Part shown: positions 1 through 6,465 of the stretch, piece after piece
Numbering within the stretch: the stretch's first letter is position 1
Layout of the letters: every line of letters begins with the position of its first letter
Source of the DNA: Candidatus Competibacteraceae bacterium
GTDB lineage: Bacteria; Pseudomonadota; Gammaproteobacteria; Competibacterales; Competibacteraceae
Reading direction: 5' to 3'
Length of the DNA stretch: 6,465 nt
NCBI GenBank assembly: GCA_020445005.1
Contig: JAGRHM010000003.1
Coordinates: forward strand, 1-6,465
Translations under genes and position numbers: made by a program
Notes under the pieces: generated by a model
What the model was told of the DNA's origin: nothing
The model's input: only the letters and a program-made list of their open reading frames with translations
Database searches by the model: none

Positions 1-47
1 ACACCCTCAAATCCAACGCCCGCGCTATCGGCGCTCTGCAACTGGGC
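1..47 (+). repeat. Direct repeat copy 1, Hpt-coding segment (second copy 3516-3562)
   Basis: Bases 1-47 match 3516-3562 at 45 of 47 positions, with the only differences at 26 and 27. The repeat may extend left of the window. Immediately to the right, identity falls to roughly 60 percent. It lies inside the coding sequence of two paralogous Hpt domains in the same frame. Confidence 0.93.
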
Positions 48-197
48 CAAGTATGTGAAGAGCTGGAGCATGCGGGTAAAGCTGGAAACATGCCAGCGAC
101 ACAGCGACTGACGCCCCTTTTTGAAACAACCTACGAGATCAGCATGACAACCCTTCATACCCGGCTTGATCAGGCCAACGGCGCCAGGACGTCATGA
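1..197 (+). CDS. C-terminal end of a hybrid sensor histidine kinase (Hpt domain), 5' truncated by window
   Basis: This is the last ~65 residues of a protein that begins outside the window. The reading frame (codons starting at base 3) opens with [15 protein letters not shown], the region just after the phospho-accepting histidine of an Hpt domain. The histidine codon itself is split by the window edge: only its last two bases, AC, are visible. It continues with CEELEHAGKAG and stops with TGA at 195-197. The core matches the Hpt of the complete kinase ending at 3694 in protein and almost base for base in DNA, so the upstream protein is very probably a paralogous hybrid kinase that relays phosphate through this Hpt. 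The tail after AGKAG diverges. The stop overlaps the start of the next reading frame (ATGA), which suggests the two were once translationally coupled. A stand-alone Hpt protein cannot be excluded because only the end is seen. Confidence 0.85.
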   Translation, partial: TLKSNARAIGALQLGQVCEELEHAGKAGNMPATQRLTPLFETTYEISMTTLHTRLDQANGARTS

Positions 198-433
198 TGA
201 ACAGCACGATCCAGTCGATCAACAGACTCCTGTATGGTCCGCTGCTGGCGGCGGCTTATGTCGTGACGGGCAAGCTGGGACTCATGCTAGCCCTGCCGCC
301 TGGTTATGCCTCCGGGGTGTTTCCCACTGCCGGGCTGTCGGTCGCCACCGTCTATTTGTGGGGCCGCAGCGCCTACCTCTCGAACCCATTCGACTGGTCC
401 AGGAGAAAGGCGCGCAGGCCGGTATGCTCTTAA
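194..433 (+). pseudogene. Truncated MASE1-domain membrane sensor gene (N-terminal fragment)
   Basis: The frame starts at ATG 194, overlapping the preceding stop as ATGA, with a modest AGGA at 186-189. Residues ~12-60 (LLYGPLLAAAYVVTGKLGL, then LPPGYASGVFPTAGLSVATVYLWG) match the start of MASE1 domains, multi-pass membrane sensors with the recognisable LA-PPGYAS-VFP-AG-A-A-LLWG pattern. MASE1 normally spans ~300 residues and is followed by PAS, GGDEF, EAL or kinase domains. Here the similarity ends near residue 62 (about base 379), and the frame then runs through a basic, non-membrane tail (NPFDWSRRKARRPVCS) to a stop at 431-433. Only the first two or so membrane segments could be made, so this is most likely a deleted, non-functional remnant. 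It was probably once co-transcribed with the upstream kinase. A functional 79-residue membrane peptide is possible but not supported. Confidence 0.75.
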
Positions 434-480
434 ACCCATTGAGGCATCTCGTCCATCATCTGTTTTCCAACCTGCTTTGA
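382..480 (+). pseudogene. Possible remnant of ribulose-phosphate 3-epimerase
   Basis: In the frame one base off the MASE1 remnant, 382-480 reads EPIRLVQEKGAQAGMLLNP followed by LRHLVHHLFSNLL and a TGA stop. This resembles the middle of ribulose-phosphate 3-epimerase, where a helix ending LI-x-x-x-G-x-x-AG-x-x-x-NP is followed by ATPL and a short leucine-rich helix. The ATP triplet appears to be missing here. There is no start codon of its own, the catalytic residues of the family lie outside the piece, and the piece is only ~33 residues long. If the match is real, it is a scrap left by a deletion or recombination joining unrelated genes. The resemblance rests on a short recalled motif and could be coincidence. 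Confidence 0.3.
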
Positions 481-499
481 AATAACAGGGTGAACATAT

Positions 500-1348
500 A
501 TGTTTTATTTGCTGCGCCAATGCATAAAGATAATGGTTGTCTTTGGGCTTGCTACATTTCCCTGGCGTGGAGGGGCAGTAGAAGACGAAAGGATCTACTC
601 CTTTGCAATTGTGCCTCAGCAAGCCGCATCCGAACTGGTTGAAAGTTGGTCCCCCTTATTGTCTTGGCTGACCGCGAAAACCGACATTCAACTGCGCTTT
701 GTAACAGCCCCCAGTATCCCCGTCTTCGAACAACGACTTGCCCAGGGGGAATATGACTTTGCCTATATGAATCCTTACCATTACACTGTCTTTAGTCAGA
801 AACCCGGCTATCAGGCGCTGGCCAAGGAAAAGGACCGCCGCATCAAGGGAATCCTTGTGACAAGAAAAGATAGTTCTCTCAAAGCGCTCAAGGATCTGGA
901 GGGGACAACCCTGGTCTTCCCTTCCCCGGCAGCCTTTGCGGCCAGCATCCTGCCGCGAGCAGAATTGCGCAAACAGGGGATTACCTTCACGCCTAAATAT
1001 GTCTCTTCGCATGATTCGGTCTACATCAATGTGGCCAAGGGGTTCTACCCGGCTGGAGGCGGTATTCCGCGCACCCTGGAGATGACGGAAGAATCCGTCC
1101 GTCATGACTTGAAAGTTTTGTGGACCACACAGGGCTATACGCCCCATGCAATCGCAGCACACCCCCGTGTCCCCGCCGAGGTGGCGCAGAAACTTAAAAG
1201 CGCGTTGTTGCAGATGAACGAAGACCGTGAGGGCCGTCAGTTGCTGGACGGTATTGACTTCGCAGGAGGGGTGGCGGCGGCTACCGATGCGGATTGGGAC
1301 GACGTGCGCGCCCTGGATATTGATCTTCTGGATACCTTGCTGAAATAG
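500..1348 (+). CDS. PhnD-like periplasmic substrate-binding protein (putative sensory partner of the downstream kinase)
   Basis: A complete 282-residue protein of the phosphate/phosphite/phosphonate (PhnD-like) ABC-type binding protein family, at its usual length. Residues ~1-26 form a signal-peptide-like segment (basic CIK, hydrophobic IMVVFGLATF, possible cleavage after RGGA), so it should be exported to the periplasm. Family landmarks follow in order: MNPYHYTVFSQKPGYQALA (90-108), IKGILVTRKDS (115-125), LEGTTLVFPSPAAFAAS (133-149), KYVSSHDSVY (166-175), AGGGIPRTLE (185-194) and LWTTQGYTPHAIAAHPRVP (207-225). The start is fixed by an in-frame TGA at 491 and a CAGGGTGA-like ribosome site about 9 nt upstream. 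No ABC permease or ATPase genes accompany it, and a hybrid kinase starts 15 nt downstream. That context argues for a ligand-sensing role (as TorT serves TorS) rather than uptake. The ligand cannot be told from sequence, and a phosphonate should not be assumed. Confidence 0.9.
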   Translation: MFYLLRQCIKIMVVFGLATFPWRGGAVEDERIYSFAIVPQQAASELVESWSPLLSWLTAKTDIQLRFVTAPSIPVFEQRLAQGEYDFAYMNPYHYTVFSQKPGYQALAKEKDRRIKGILVTRKDSSLKALKDLEGTTLVFPSPAAFAASILPRAELRKQGITFTPKYVSSHDSVYINVAKGFYPAGGGIPRTLEMTEESVRHDLKVLWTTQGYTPHAIAAHPRVPAEVAQKLKSALLQMNEDREGRQLLDGIDFAGGVAAATDADWDDVRALDIDLLDTLLK

Positions 1349-1363
1349 ATCAACCTGGAATTC

Positions 1364-3694
1364 ATGTCCTTCCGCTTAAAAACCATCCTGGGTGTCGCCG
1401 TAATCGAGGCCGTATTGCTGGCGATCCTCGTCGCCAGTGTCATGCGTTTTTTGCGTGACTCAAACGAGTTGCAACTTCAGCGTTATGCTCAGGTTACTTC
1501 GGCTTCGTTTGTCGCCATGACAAAGGACGCCGTGTTGGGAATGGATTTGGCGCGGCTGGATTCTTTTGCCCAAGCACTGATTCACAACCCTGGGATTTCC
1601 TACGCGCGTATCCGGGGCAGCAACGGCCAGGTGTTAGCACAGGCGGGTTCCTCGATCCTCCTGGAGAAACCGTTTTATGAAGATAAACGGCTGGATGAAG
1701 TCAAGGATGGCGCCTACGACGTGTCCGGTGAAATTAATGCGGCGCAAGTCAATTTTGGACGTGTTGAGATCGGCATTGATGTGTCTCACATCCAGAGTGT
1801 TTTCGCCGAAGCGCAGCGTTGGGGGGTGGGCATTGCCTTGGGTGAGATGGTGCTTGTCGGTTTGTTTTCCCTGGCGTTAGGCACCTACCTTACCCGTCAA
1901 TTGGCTCACATGACGAAAGGCGCCAACTACCTGAGCAGGGGAGAATTAGGTTATCAGATTCCCGTTTATGGCAAGGATGAGTTGGCCATTACCAGCATGG
2001 CGTTTAACGCGATGTCGCGGCAGTTGCTGGCCGACCAGCATCGTCAGATGGCTTATGAGCATGAACTCGTTACCGCCAAGGAAGCTGCCGAAGCCGCAAG
2101 TCGAGCAAAGTCGGAATTTCTGGCCAACATGTCGCATGAGATTCGCACGCCGATGAACGGGGTGATCGGCATGACCGAAGTGCTGCTCAAGACATCCATG
2201 AGCAACGAGCAGCGCAAGATGGCGCGCATCATCCACGACTCTGCCCAGGCCCAGCTCGGCGTCCTCAACGACATCCTCGATTTTTCCAAGATCGAAGCCG
2301 GCAAGCTGGATTTCTCCATCGAACCCTTTGCCCTACCCGATCTGGTCGAAAAGATCTGCGCGGGGCAGAGGGGGGATGCTCGGCGGAAAGGTGTGATGCT
2401 ACGACATGATGTGGATTCCCGGATTCCCCATGCCCTCGCAGGAGACGAGTTGCGGGTCCGACAAATCCTCAGCAACCTCATCAACAACGCCCTCAAGTTC
2501 TCCAGCGGGCTGGCTCATCCCGGCGAGGTCGCGGTGACGGCGCGGCGGGCTGGCGAAGCAGGTGACCCGGTTTGGGTCGAACTGGCCGTGCGTGATAACG
2601 GCATTGGCATGGATGCGGCGACGCTGGCGCGGGTGTTCCATCCCTTCACCCAAGCGAATGCTTCGACGACGCGCAAGTATGGCGGCACCGGGTTGGGGTT
2701 GGTCATTAGCAGGCGCTTGGCCGAGGCGATGGGCGGCGAGATTCAGGTGGAGAGTATGCCGGAGGTAGGCAGCACGTTCACCGTCCGCCTGCCGTTTTCC
2801 CCGGTGGGCCCGGCAAAACGACGGGTGATGAGCACCGACACCCGGGAAGTAGCCGACGTTGTCCGTTCCCTCCCCCACTTCACGGAAACCGAAGCCATTG
2901 CGCAGAAATATCTGATCCTGGTGGCCGAGGACAACGCGATCAATCAGGAGGTGATCTGCCAGCAACTCACTAAGCTGGGCTACCGGTGCGACATTGCCCC
3001 GGACGGCCGGGAGGCTTTCAGCCAGTGGCAAACTGGTGACTACGCCCTGGTGCTGTCCGACATCCACATGCCGCAGATGGACGGTTACCAACTGGCTCAG
3101 GCGATCCGCCGGGAAGAGGCCCAGCGGGGTCATGGCCACATCCCGATCCTGGCGCTGACCGCGAACGTGTTGCAAGGCGAAGCCGAACGCTGCCAGGCGG
3201 CCGGTATGGACGGCTATTTGGCGAAACCAGCATCGCTGTCACAACTTCGGGAACGACTTGCCCACTGGCTGCCGGTCGCTGCTGATTCAAGCACATTGGA
3301 TCAGACAGCCGAGATGCCGGCCCGCGCGGAAGCGCTGGAAGAGGGCGGCGAATTGCCGGTGTTTGATCCCAGCGTGCTGACGCGGATGGTGGGGGACAAA
3401 CCGCAGATCCACCGCCACCTGCTAGAGAAGTTCCAGATCACGGCGCGAACGCAGGCCGAGCGCCTCCGCACCGTTCTGGCGGAGGGGGATACCATCGCCG
3501 TCGGTCAGATCGCCCACACCCTCAAATCCAACGCCCGCGCAGTCGGCGCTCTGCAACTGGGCGACCTGTGCGAAAAATTGGAACGGGCTGGCAAGGCTGG
3601 AGACCTGACCGCGCTTCGGGTGCAACAGGGGGCGTTTGACGCCGCCTTTGAAATAGCTCGCAAGACCATCGGAGCCTGCCACCCGGATCAATGA
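1364..3694 (+). CDS. Tripartite hybrid sensor histidine kinase (HAMP-HisKA-HATPase-REC-Hpt)
   Basis: A complete 776-residue inner-membrane kinase of the BarA/TorS type. TM1 is at ~8-29, a periplasmic sensor of ~120 residues follows (~30-151, Cache/CHASE-like in feel but not assigned), then TM2 at ~153-177 and HAMP at ~178-230. HisKA carries [14 protein letters not shown] with phospho-His 258. HATPase shows the N box NLINNALKF (371-379), DNGIG (411-415), FHPFTQ (425-430) and GGTGLGL (440-446). The receiver has acidic E522/D523, phospho-Asp 566 (SDIHMP), T599 and K621. Hpt carries AHTLKS with His 718. All key residues are intact, so a His-Asp-His relay is expected. The final recipient is an unlinked response regulator, as none is in the window. 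The start ATG 1364 has only a weak GGA upstream. It follows the binding-protein gene by 15 nt, so the two are probably one operon and one sensory unit. The Hpt segment is nearly identical in DNA to the paralog at the window start. Confidence 0.95.
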   Translation: MSFRLKTILGVAVIEAVLLAILVASVMRFLRDSNELQLQRYAQVTSASFVAMTKDAVLGMDLARLDSFAQALIHNPGISYARIRGSNGQVLAQAGSSILLEKPFYEDKRLDEVKDGAYDVSGEINAAQVNFGRVEIGIDVSHIQSVFAEAQRWGVGIALGEMVLVGLFSLALGTYLTRQLAHMTKGANYLSRGELGYQIPVYGKDELAITSMAFNAMSRQLLADQHRQMAYEHELVTAKEAAEAASRAKSEFLANMSHEIRTPMNGVIGMTEVLLKTSMSNEQRKMARIIHDSAQAQLGVLNDILDFSKIEAGKLDFSIEPFALPDLVEKICAGQRGDARRKGVMLRHDVDSRIPHALAGDELRVRQILSNLINNALKFSSGLAHPGEVAVTARRAGEAGDPVWVELAVRDNGIGMDAATLARVFHPFTQANASTTRKYGGTGLGLVISRRLAEAMGGEIQVESMPEVGSTFTVRLPFSPVGPAKRRVMSTDTREVADVVRSLPHFTETEAIAQKYLILVAEDNAINQEVICQQLTKLGYRCDIAPDGREAFSQWQTGDYALVLSDIHMPQMDGYQLAQAIRREEAQRGHGHIPILALTANVLQGEAERCQAAGMDGYLAKPASLSQLRERLAHWLPVAADSSTLDQTAEMPARAEALEEGGELPVFDPSVLTRMVGDKPQIHRHLLEKFQITARTQAERLRTVLAEGDTIAVGQIAHTLKSNARAVGALQLGDLCEKLERAGKAGDLTALRVQQGAFDAAFEIARKTIGACHPDQ
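3516..3562 (+). repeat. Direct repeat copy 2, Hpt-coding segment (first copy 1-47)
   Basis: This is the second copy of the 47-nt Hpt segment, beginning within the codon for phospho-His 718 of the kinase. It differs from bases 1-47 only at 3541 and 3542, which turns one Ile codon into Val. Because even third codon positions agree, recent duplication or gene conversion is more likely than protein-level selection alone. Confidence 0.93.
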
Positions 3695-3736
3695 ACGCAA
3701 TGGTGCCAAAATGACCACGACCCAACTGGAAATCTT

Positions 3737-3883
3737 TCGGTTCTTCGAGGGTTCTTGTGGAATTGGCGCAGCAATCCATAAGTCTGGCCCCGGACGTGCC
3801 CGACCTAGCCTTTCCTGTCGGGCAACGCTACGCTTTTGCCCGGACCTACCGTATGAACTCCACAAGAACCCTCGGAGAACCGA
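3737..3883. repeat. Palindromic MITE-like element with 28-bp terminal inverted repeats
   Basis: The left arm 3737-3764 (begins TCGGTTCTTCGAGGGTTCTT) and the right arm 3856-3883 are reverse complements at 26 of 28 positions. The 91-nt interior holds a further stem, TGCCCGAC at 3797-3804 with GTCGGGCA at 3817-3824. The ends sit beside a short direct repeat, ATCTTT at 3732-3737 and again at 3883-3888, which could be a target duplication, although it overlaps the arm boundary by a base. There is no transposase. It may be a non-autonomous insertion, a solo deletion derivative of an insertion sequence, or a repetitive extragenic element. The parent family was not identified. Lying 42 nt after the kinase stop, it could also act as a transcription barrier or mRNA stabiliser. 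Confidence 0.7.
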
Positions 3884-3893
3884 TCTTTCTTCG

Positions 3894-4052
3894 GTAAATT
3901 TTCCTGTGATAGCGGTTACCTGTAACGTAAATGTTCAGCCCCCCCTTTGCCAAAGGGGGGTGAATGTTTACCCTGTAACTACTCATAGTAGATTTTGCCC
4001 GCCTCTGCCGCAGCAGCTTATGGTTGCTATTGGATATCACAGGAAAATTTAC
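3894..4052. repeat. Second inverted-repeat element with perfect 18-bp ends and nested hairpin
   Basis: GTAAATTTTCCTGTGATA at 3894-3911 is the exact reverse complement of 4035-4052. Inside lie a direct repeat CCTGTAAC (3919-3926 and 3972-3979) and a strong hairpin at 3927-3971. The element is 159 bp, begins 10 nt after the previous palindromic element, and ends 47 nt before the start of the next gene. No convincing target duplication flanks it and no protein is encoded. It resembles a small non-autonomous or repetitive extragenic element. The perfect arms suggest recent arrival or maintained function. Confidence 0.7.
3927..3971. other. Strong C/G-rich hairpin, possible bidirectional terminator
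   Basis: The left arm 3927-3948 (GTAAATGTTCAG, seven C, TTT) pairs with the right arm 3952-3971 (AAA, six G, TGAATGTTTAC) across a 3-nt GCC loop, with a few mismatches. The stem of ~20 bp would be very stable in DNA or RNA. It has no run of T directly after it on either strand, so it is not a textbook intrinsic terminator. It could still block read-through from the kinase operon into the downstream sensor gene, or simply be the core of the surrounding repeat. Confidence 0.5.
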
Positions 4053-4099
4053 GCTACAACAGGCCGTGCGAAGTCTCCCGTTTCTAGCGAGCATAGATC

Positions 4100-6465
4100 A
4101 TGCAGGCTGACCAACATAATCTCTTACGTCGCGTACTGAACCGTCTGCTGCTGCTGATCGCAGTAACAGCCCTCGCGGTCTCCGGCCTGGTAATTCAGTA
4201 CTACTGGCGGATGGAACATGAAGCGCTCCATCGGCGAGCCAGCGAGTGGGCTAGCGAGCTGCGGTCCGATCTGGATGACACCATGACGCACGAGGCTCAT
4301 GGACTACAGCAGACCCTGCAGGTCATCAGCGCACAATCCGCCTTGAGACAGGCGCTGGCTCAAGAAGATGTGGCGCGCCTGCAAGCCGACTGGATGGAGG
4401 TGTTCAGGCAATTGCATGTCGAGCACAATGTCACACACTTTTACTTTATCAGCCGTAATCGCACCTGCCTGCTACGTCTGCATCTGCCGCAGATGCGGGG
4501 CGATCGCATTGACCGCCACACCATGCTTGAAGCCGAACGCACCGGCAAGACCGCCTGGGGCGTGGAAATAGGGAAGACGGGCATACTCACGCTTCGTGTC
4601 GTCCAACCAGTCTTCGACGGTGATCGCCTGGTGGGTTACGTTGAACTGGGTAAGGAGATCAACTCTCTGCTGGCTACGCTGCGACTCTCGGATGAGCATG
4701 CATACCTGTATGCCGTCCTGCTATACAAGGAACACCTTGACCGGGCGAGTTGGGAGGCCGGGATGCAGATGGTGGGGCGGAAGGCTGACTGGGAGCTGTT
4801 GCCTCGCTATGTCATCGAGTTTATAGACCCCAAACTCACAGTGCAGACTTTGAGGTCCGTCCTCTCACAGCCCAATGTGGGTTATACCCATACGCACGTG
4901 GAAATGGGTGGGAGGGTCTGGCATACGCAATTCGACCCCCTGCGCGTGATCACCGGCAAGGAAGTAGGTACCCTGCTCGTATTGCATGATGTCACTGATA
5001 ATGAACAGGCCATAGCACGCAGCGTGGCCATACTGGCGTTGACGGCCCTGTTTGTGGTGGGCTTCGTGCTGGTCTTGTTCGCCTGGATTATGAAGCGATT
5101 TTTCCGTGAGATCGAGAACCAGGAAGCGCGCTTGCACGATGCACAACATGCCGCTGCGCAGGCGCTCCAACAGTTCAAAGACACGTTGGATCAGGTGCAC
5201 GACTGCGTGTTCATGTGTGATGTGGAGACCTTGCGTTTCATCTATGTCAACCAGGGTGCGATCGAACAGGTGGGCTATGATCAACGGACCCTGCTGACAA
5301 TGCATCCCTACGACATCAAACCAGATTATCCGGAGCTGCTGTATCGCACCCTAATTGCACCGTTACTCAATGATGAGATCCCTTTCTTGAATTTCGAGAC
5401 CCGGCACCGTCATCGTGATGGCTATGACATTCCGGTCGAGGTCTTCCTGCAACGTGTGCGAACCGAGGGGCAGGCATCGCGCCTTGTCACCATCGTTCGA
5501 GACATCAGCGAGCGCAAGCGGGTCGAGGACGAGTTGCGGCACAGCGAGGAAAAACTGCGAACGATTCTCGACAGTGTGGAAGCCTATATCTACCTGAAGG
5601 ATACAAACGGAAACTATCTGTTCGCCAATGCCGCCGTGCGTAGGCTCTGGCACGCGGAAATGGAAGACATTGTCAGCTACGGTGACGAGAAATTCTTTGA
5701 TGTCGAGAGTGCCGCCAACATAAAACGCAATGACTATCAGGTCCTGGTGGATGGCATGACCCTTCGCATGGAAGAGACCGTTACCGTAACGGCAACAGGT
5801 TTGACCTTCACCTTTTTGTCGGTCAAGTTACCGCTGCGAGGGGAGGATGGCAGCATCTGTGCCCTGTGCGGGATTTCGACCGATATTTCCGACCGCAAAC
5901 AGATGGAAGAGCGTCTGCGCAAGAGCGAACAGGACTTGAAAGAGGCGCAACACATTGCCAAAGTGGGCAGTTGGGAGCTGGATGTCCCCAACAACCGACT
6001 GATCTGGTCGGATGAAATCTTTCGCCTCTTCGAGCTTGACCCCACCCATTTCGGCGCCAGCTACGACGCCTTCCTCGATGCCATCTATCCCGAAGACCGC
6101 AAGGTCGTCAACAAGGCCTACACCGATTCGCTGCAAACCCGACAGCCCTATAGTATCCGGCATCGCCTGCGCATGGCCGATGGGCGGATCAAGCATGTCC
6201 ATGAACAATGTCAAACCAAGTTTGACGAAGCCGGAAATCCGCTGCGTTCTATCGGCACCGTACAGGACGTGACCGAGCAGGTTCAGGCCGAAGTCGCGCT
6301 TCACAACGCCTATAATCTGTTGCAGACTGTTATTGACCACGTACCCATGCGGGTATTCTGGAAAGATCGTGAATTAAACTACCTCGGCTGTAATCCTGCC
6401 TTTGCTCGGGACAGCGGACGGAGCCAACCCAGTGAGCTGATCGGCAAGGACGACTACCAGATGGG
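4100..6465 (+). CDS. Membrane sensor with double-Cache-like domain and at least four PAS modules, 3' truncated by window
   Basis: The frame is open from ATG 4100 to the window end (788 residues and no stop), so the output domain is unseen. TM1 is at ~13-35. A periplasmic region follows at ~36-305, containing NVTHFYFISRNRTCLLRLHLP (110-130), GVEIGKTGILTLRVVQPV (154-171) and GYVELGKEI (179-187), typical of dCache_3-type sensors of kinases and diguanylate cyclases. TM2 is at ~308-331. Cytoplasmic PAS modules lie at ~357-475, ~483-603 and ~613-730 (with KVGSWELDVPNNRLIWSDEIFRLF), plus a fourth from ~738 that is cut. They are joined by RDISERKRVEDELRHSEEKL-type coiled linkers. The start is fixed by an in-frame TAG at 4094, and the ribosome site (AGCGAG, ~9 nt upstream) is weak. 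The output could be a histidine kinase or GGDEF/EAL. It is separated from the kinase operon by 405 nt of repeats, so it is probably transcribed independently. Confidence 0.92.
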   Translation, partial: MQADQHNLLRRVLNRLLLLIAVTALAVSGLVIQYYWRMEHEALHRRASEWASELRSDLDDTMTHEAHGLQQTLQVISAQSALRQALAQEDVARLQADWMEVFRQLHVEHNVTHFYFISRNRTCLLRLHLPQMRGDRIDRHTMLEAERTGKTAWGVEIGKTGILTLRVVQPVFDGDRLVGYVELGKEINSLLATLRLSDEHAYLYAVLLYKEHLDRASWEAGMQMVGRKADWELLPRYVIEFIDPKLTVQTLRSVLSQPNVGYTHTHVEMGGRVWHTQFDPLRVITGKEVGTLLVLHDVTDNEQAIARSVAILALTALFVVGFVLVLFAWIMKRFFREIENQEARLHDAQHAAAQALQQFKDTLDQVHDCVFMCDVETLRFIYVNQGAIEQVGYDQRTLLTMHPYDIKPDYPELLYRTLIAPLLNDEIPFLNFETRHRHRDGYDIPVEVFLQRVRTEGQASRLVTIVRDISERKRVEDELRHSEEKLRTILDSVEAYIYLKDTNGNYLFANAAVRRLWHAEMEDIVSYGDEKFFDVESAANIKRNDYQVLVDGMTLRMEETVTVTATGLTFTFLSVKLPLRGEDGSICALCGISTDISDRKQMEERLRKSEQDLKEAQHIAKVGSWELDVPNNRLIWSDEIFRLFELDPTHFGASYDAFLDAIYPEDRKVVNKAYTDSLQTRQPYSIRHRLRMADGRIKHVHEQCQTKFDEAGNPLRSIGTVQDVTEQVQAEVALHNAYNLLQTVIDHVPMRVFWKDRELNYLGCNPAFARDSGRSQPSELIGKDDYQM

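Noticed and set aside
439..499. Possible promoter upstream of the binding-protein gene (TTGAGG at 439)
   Set aside because: No acceptable -10 element occurs at the right spacing. The promoter may be farther upstream or use another sigma factor.
656..1162. 168-codon minus-strand open frame opposite the binding protein
   Set aside because: The + strand carries the complete set of PhnD-like family motifs here. The antisense frame shows no domain, signal or ribosome site.
2399..3175. 258-codon minus-strand open frame opposite the kinase
   Set aside because: It is a shadow of the GC-rich kinase gene: composition-driven, with no recognisable domain, and all kinase motifs are intact on the + strand.
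731..3262. Shared 12-mer ACGACTTGCCCA near 733 and 3253
   Set aside because: It is short, in unrelated genes, without extended flanking similarity, and compatible with chance.
3846..4094. 82-codon minus-strand frame containing HPPLAKGG
   Set aside because: It is simply a translation of the palindromic repeat. The PPLAKGG-type peptide arises from the C/G-run hairpin and not from a conserved protein.
3711..4139. 142-codon + strand frame starting MTTTQLEIFRFFEG
   Set aside because: It runs straight through both inverted-repeat elements, has no family resemblance and no good ribosome site, and overlaps the well-supported gene at 4100. It is an accidental open frame.
5778..5792. Palindrome CCGTTAC-C-GTAACGG
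   Set aside because: It lies inside the PAS-sensor coding sequence, encoding a TVTVT strand. A single short palindrome within a conserved coding region is not persuasive as an operator.

Overview
The window is a dense signal-transduction locus from a Gram-negative bacterium. The protein families (a PhnD-like periplasmic binding protein, tripartite BarA/TorS-type hybrid kinases, MASE1, a double-Cache/multi-PAS sensor) and the moderately GC-rich coding sequence fit a proteobacterium, most likely gamma or beta. That assignment is an inference, because no rRNA or other taxonomic marker is present. All supported genes lie on the + strand.

Layout. (1) 1-197 is the C-terminal end of a hybrid histidine kinase whose Hpt domain is almost identical, over 47 nt, to the Hpt of the complete kinase further down. 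(2) 194-433 overlaps that stop codon by ATGA and encodes the first ~60 residues of a MASE1 membrane sensor before degenerating. It is a truncated gene. A following segment (382-480), in another frame, looks like a scrap of ribulose-phosphate 3-epimerase. (3) 500-1348 encodes a complete PhnD-like periplasmic substrate-binding protein. (4) 15 nt later, 1364-3694 encodes a complete hybrid sensor kinase: two membrane segments, periplasmic sensor, HAMP, HisKA, HATPase, receiver and Hpt. (5) 3695-4099 has no credible gene and holds two consecutive inverted-repeat elements, one with imperfect 28-bp arms and one with perfect 18-bp arms around a nested C/G-rich hairpin. (6) 4100 to the window end is a large membrane sensor with a double-Cache-like periplasmic domain and at least four PAS modules, cut off before its output domain.

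How the genes fit together. The binding protein and the kinase at 500-3694 form a likely two-gene operon in the style of TorT-TorS or LuxP-LuxQ: the periplasmic protein binds a ligand and modulates the kinase, which passes phosphate His-Asp-His to a response regulator not encoded here. The near-identical Hpt at the window start implies a paralogous kinase immediately upstream, so the locus probably grew by duplication, with later gene decay (the MASE1 fragment) and invasion by small palindromic elements. Nothing visible proves a wholly new system. The least explained parts are the Hpt identity tract, the chimeric gene scrap at 194-480, and the double palindromic element at 3737-4052.
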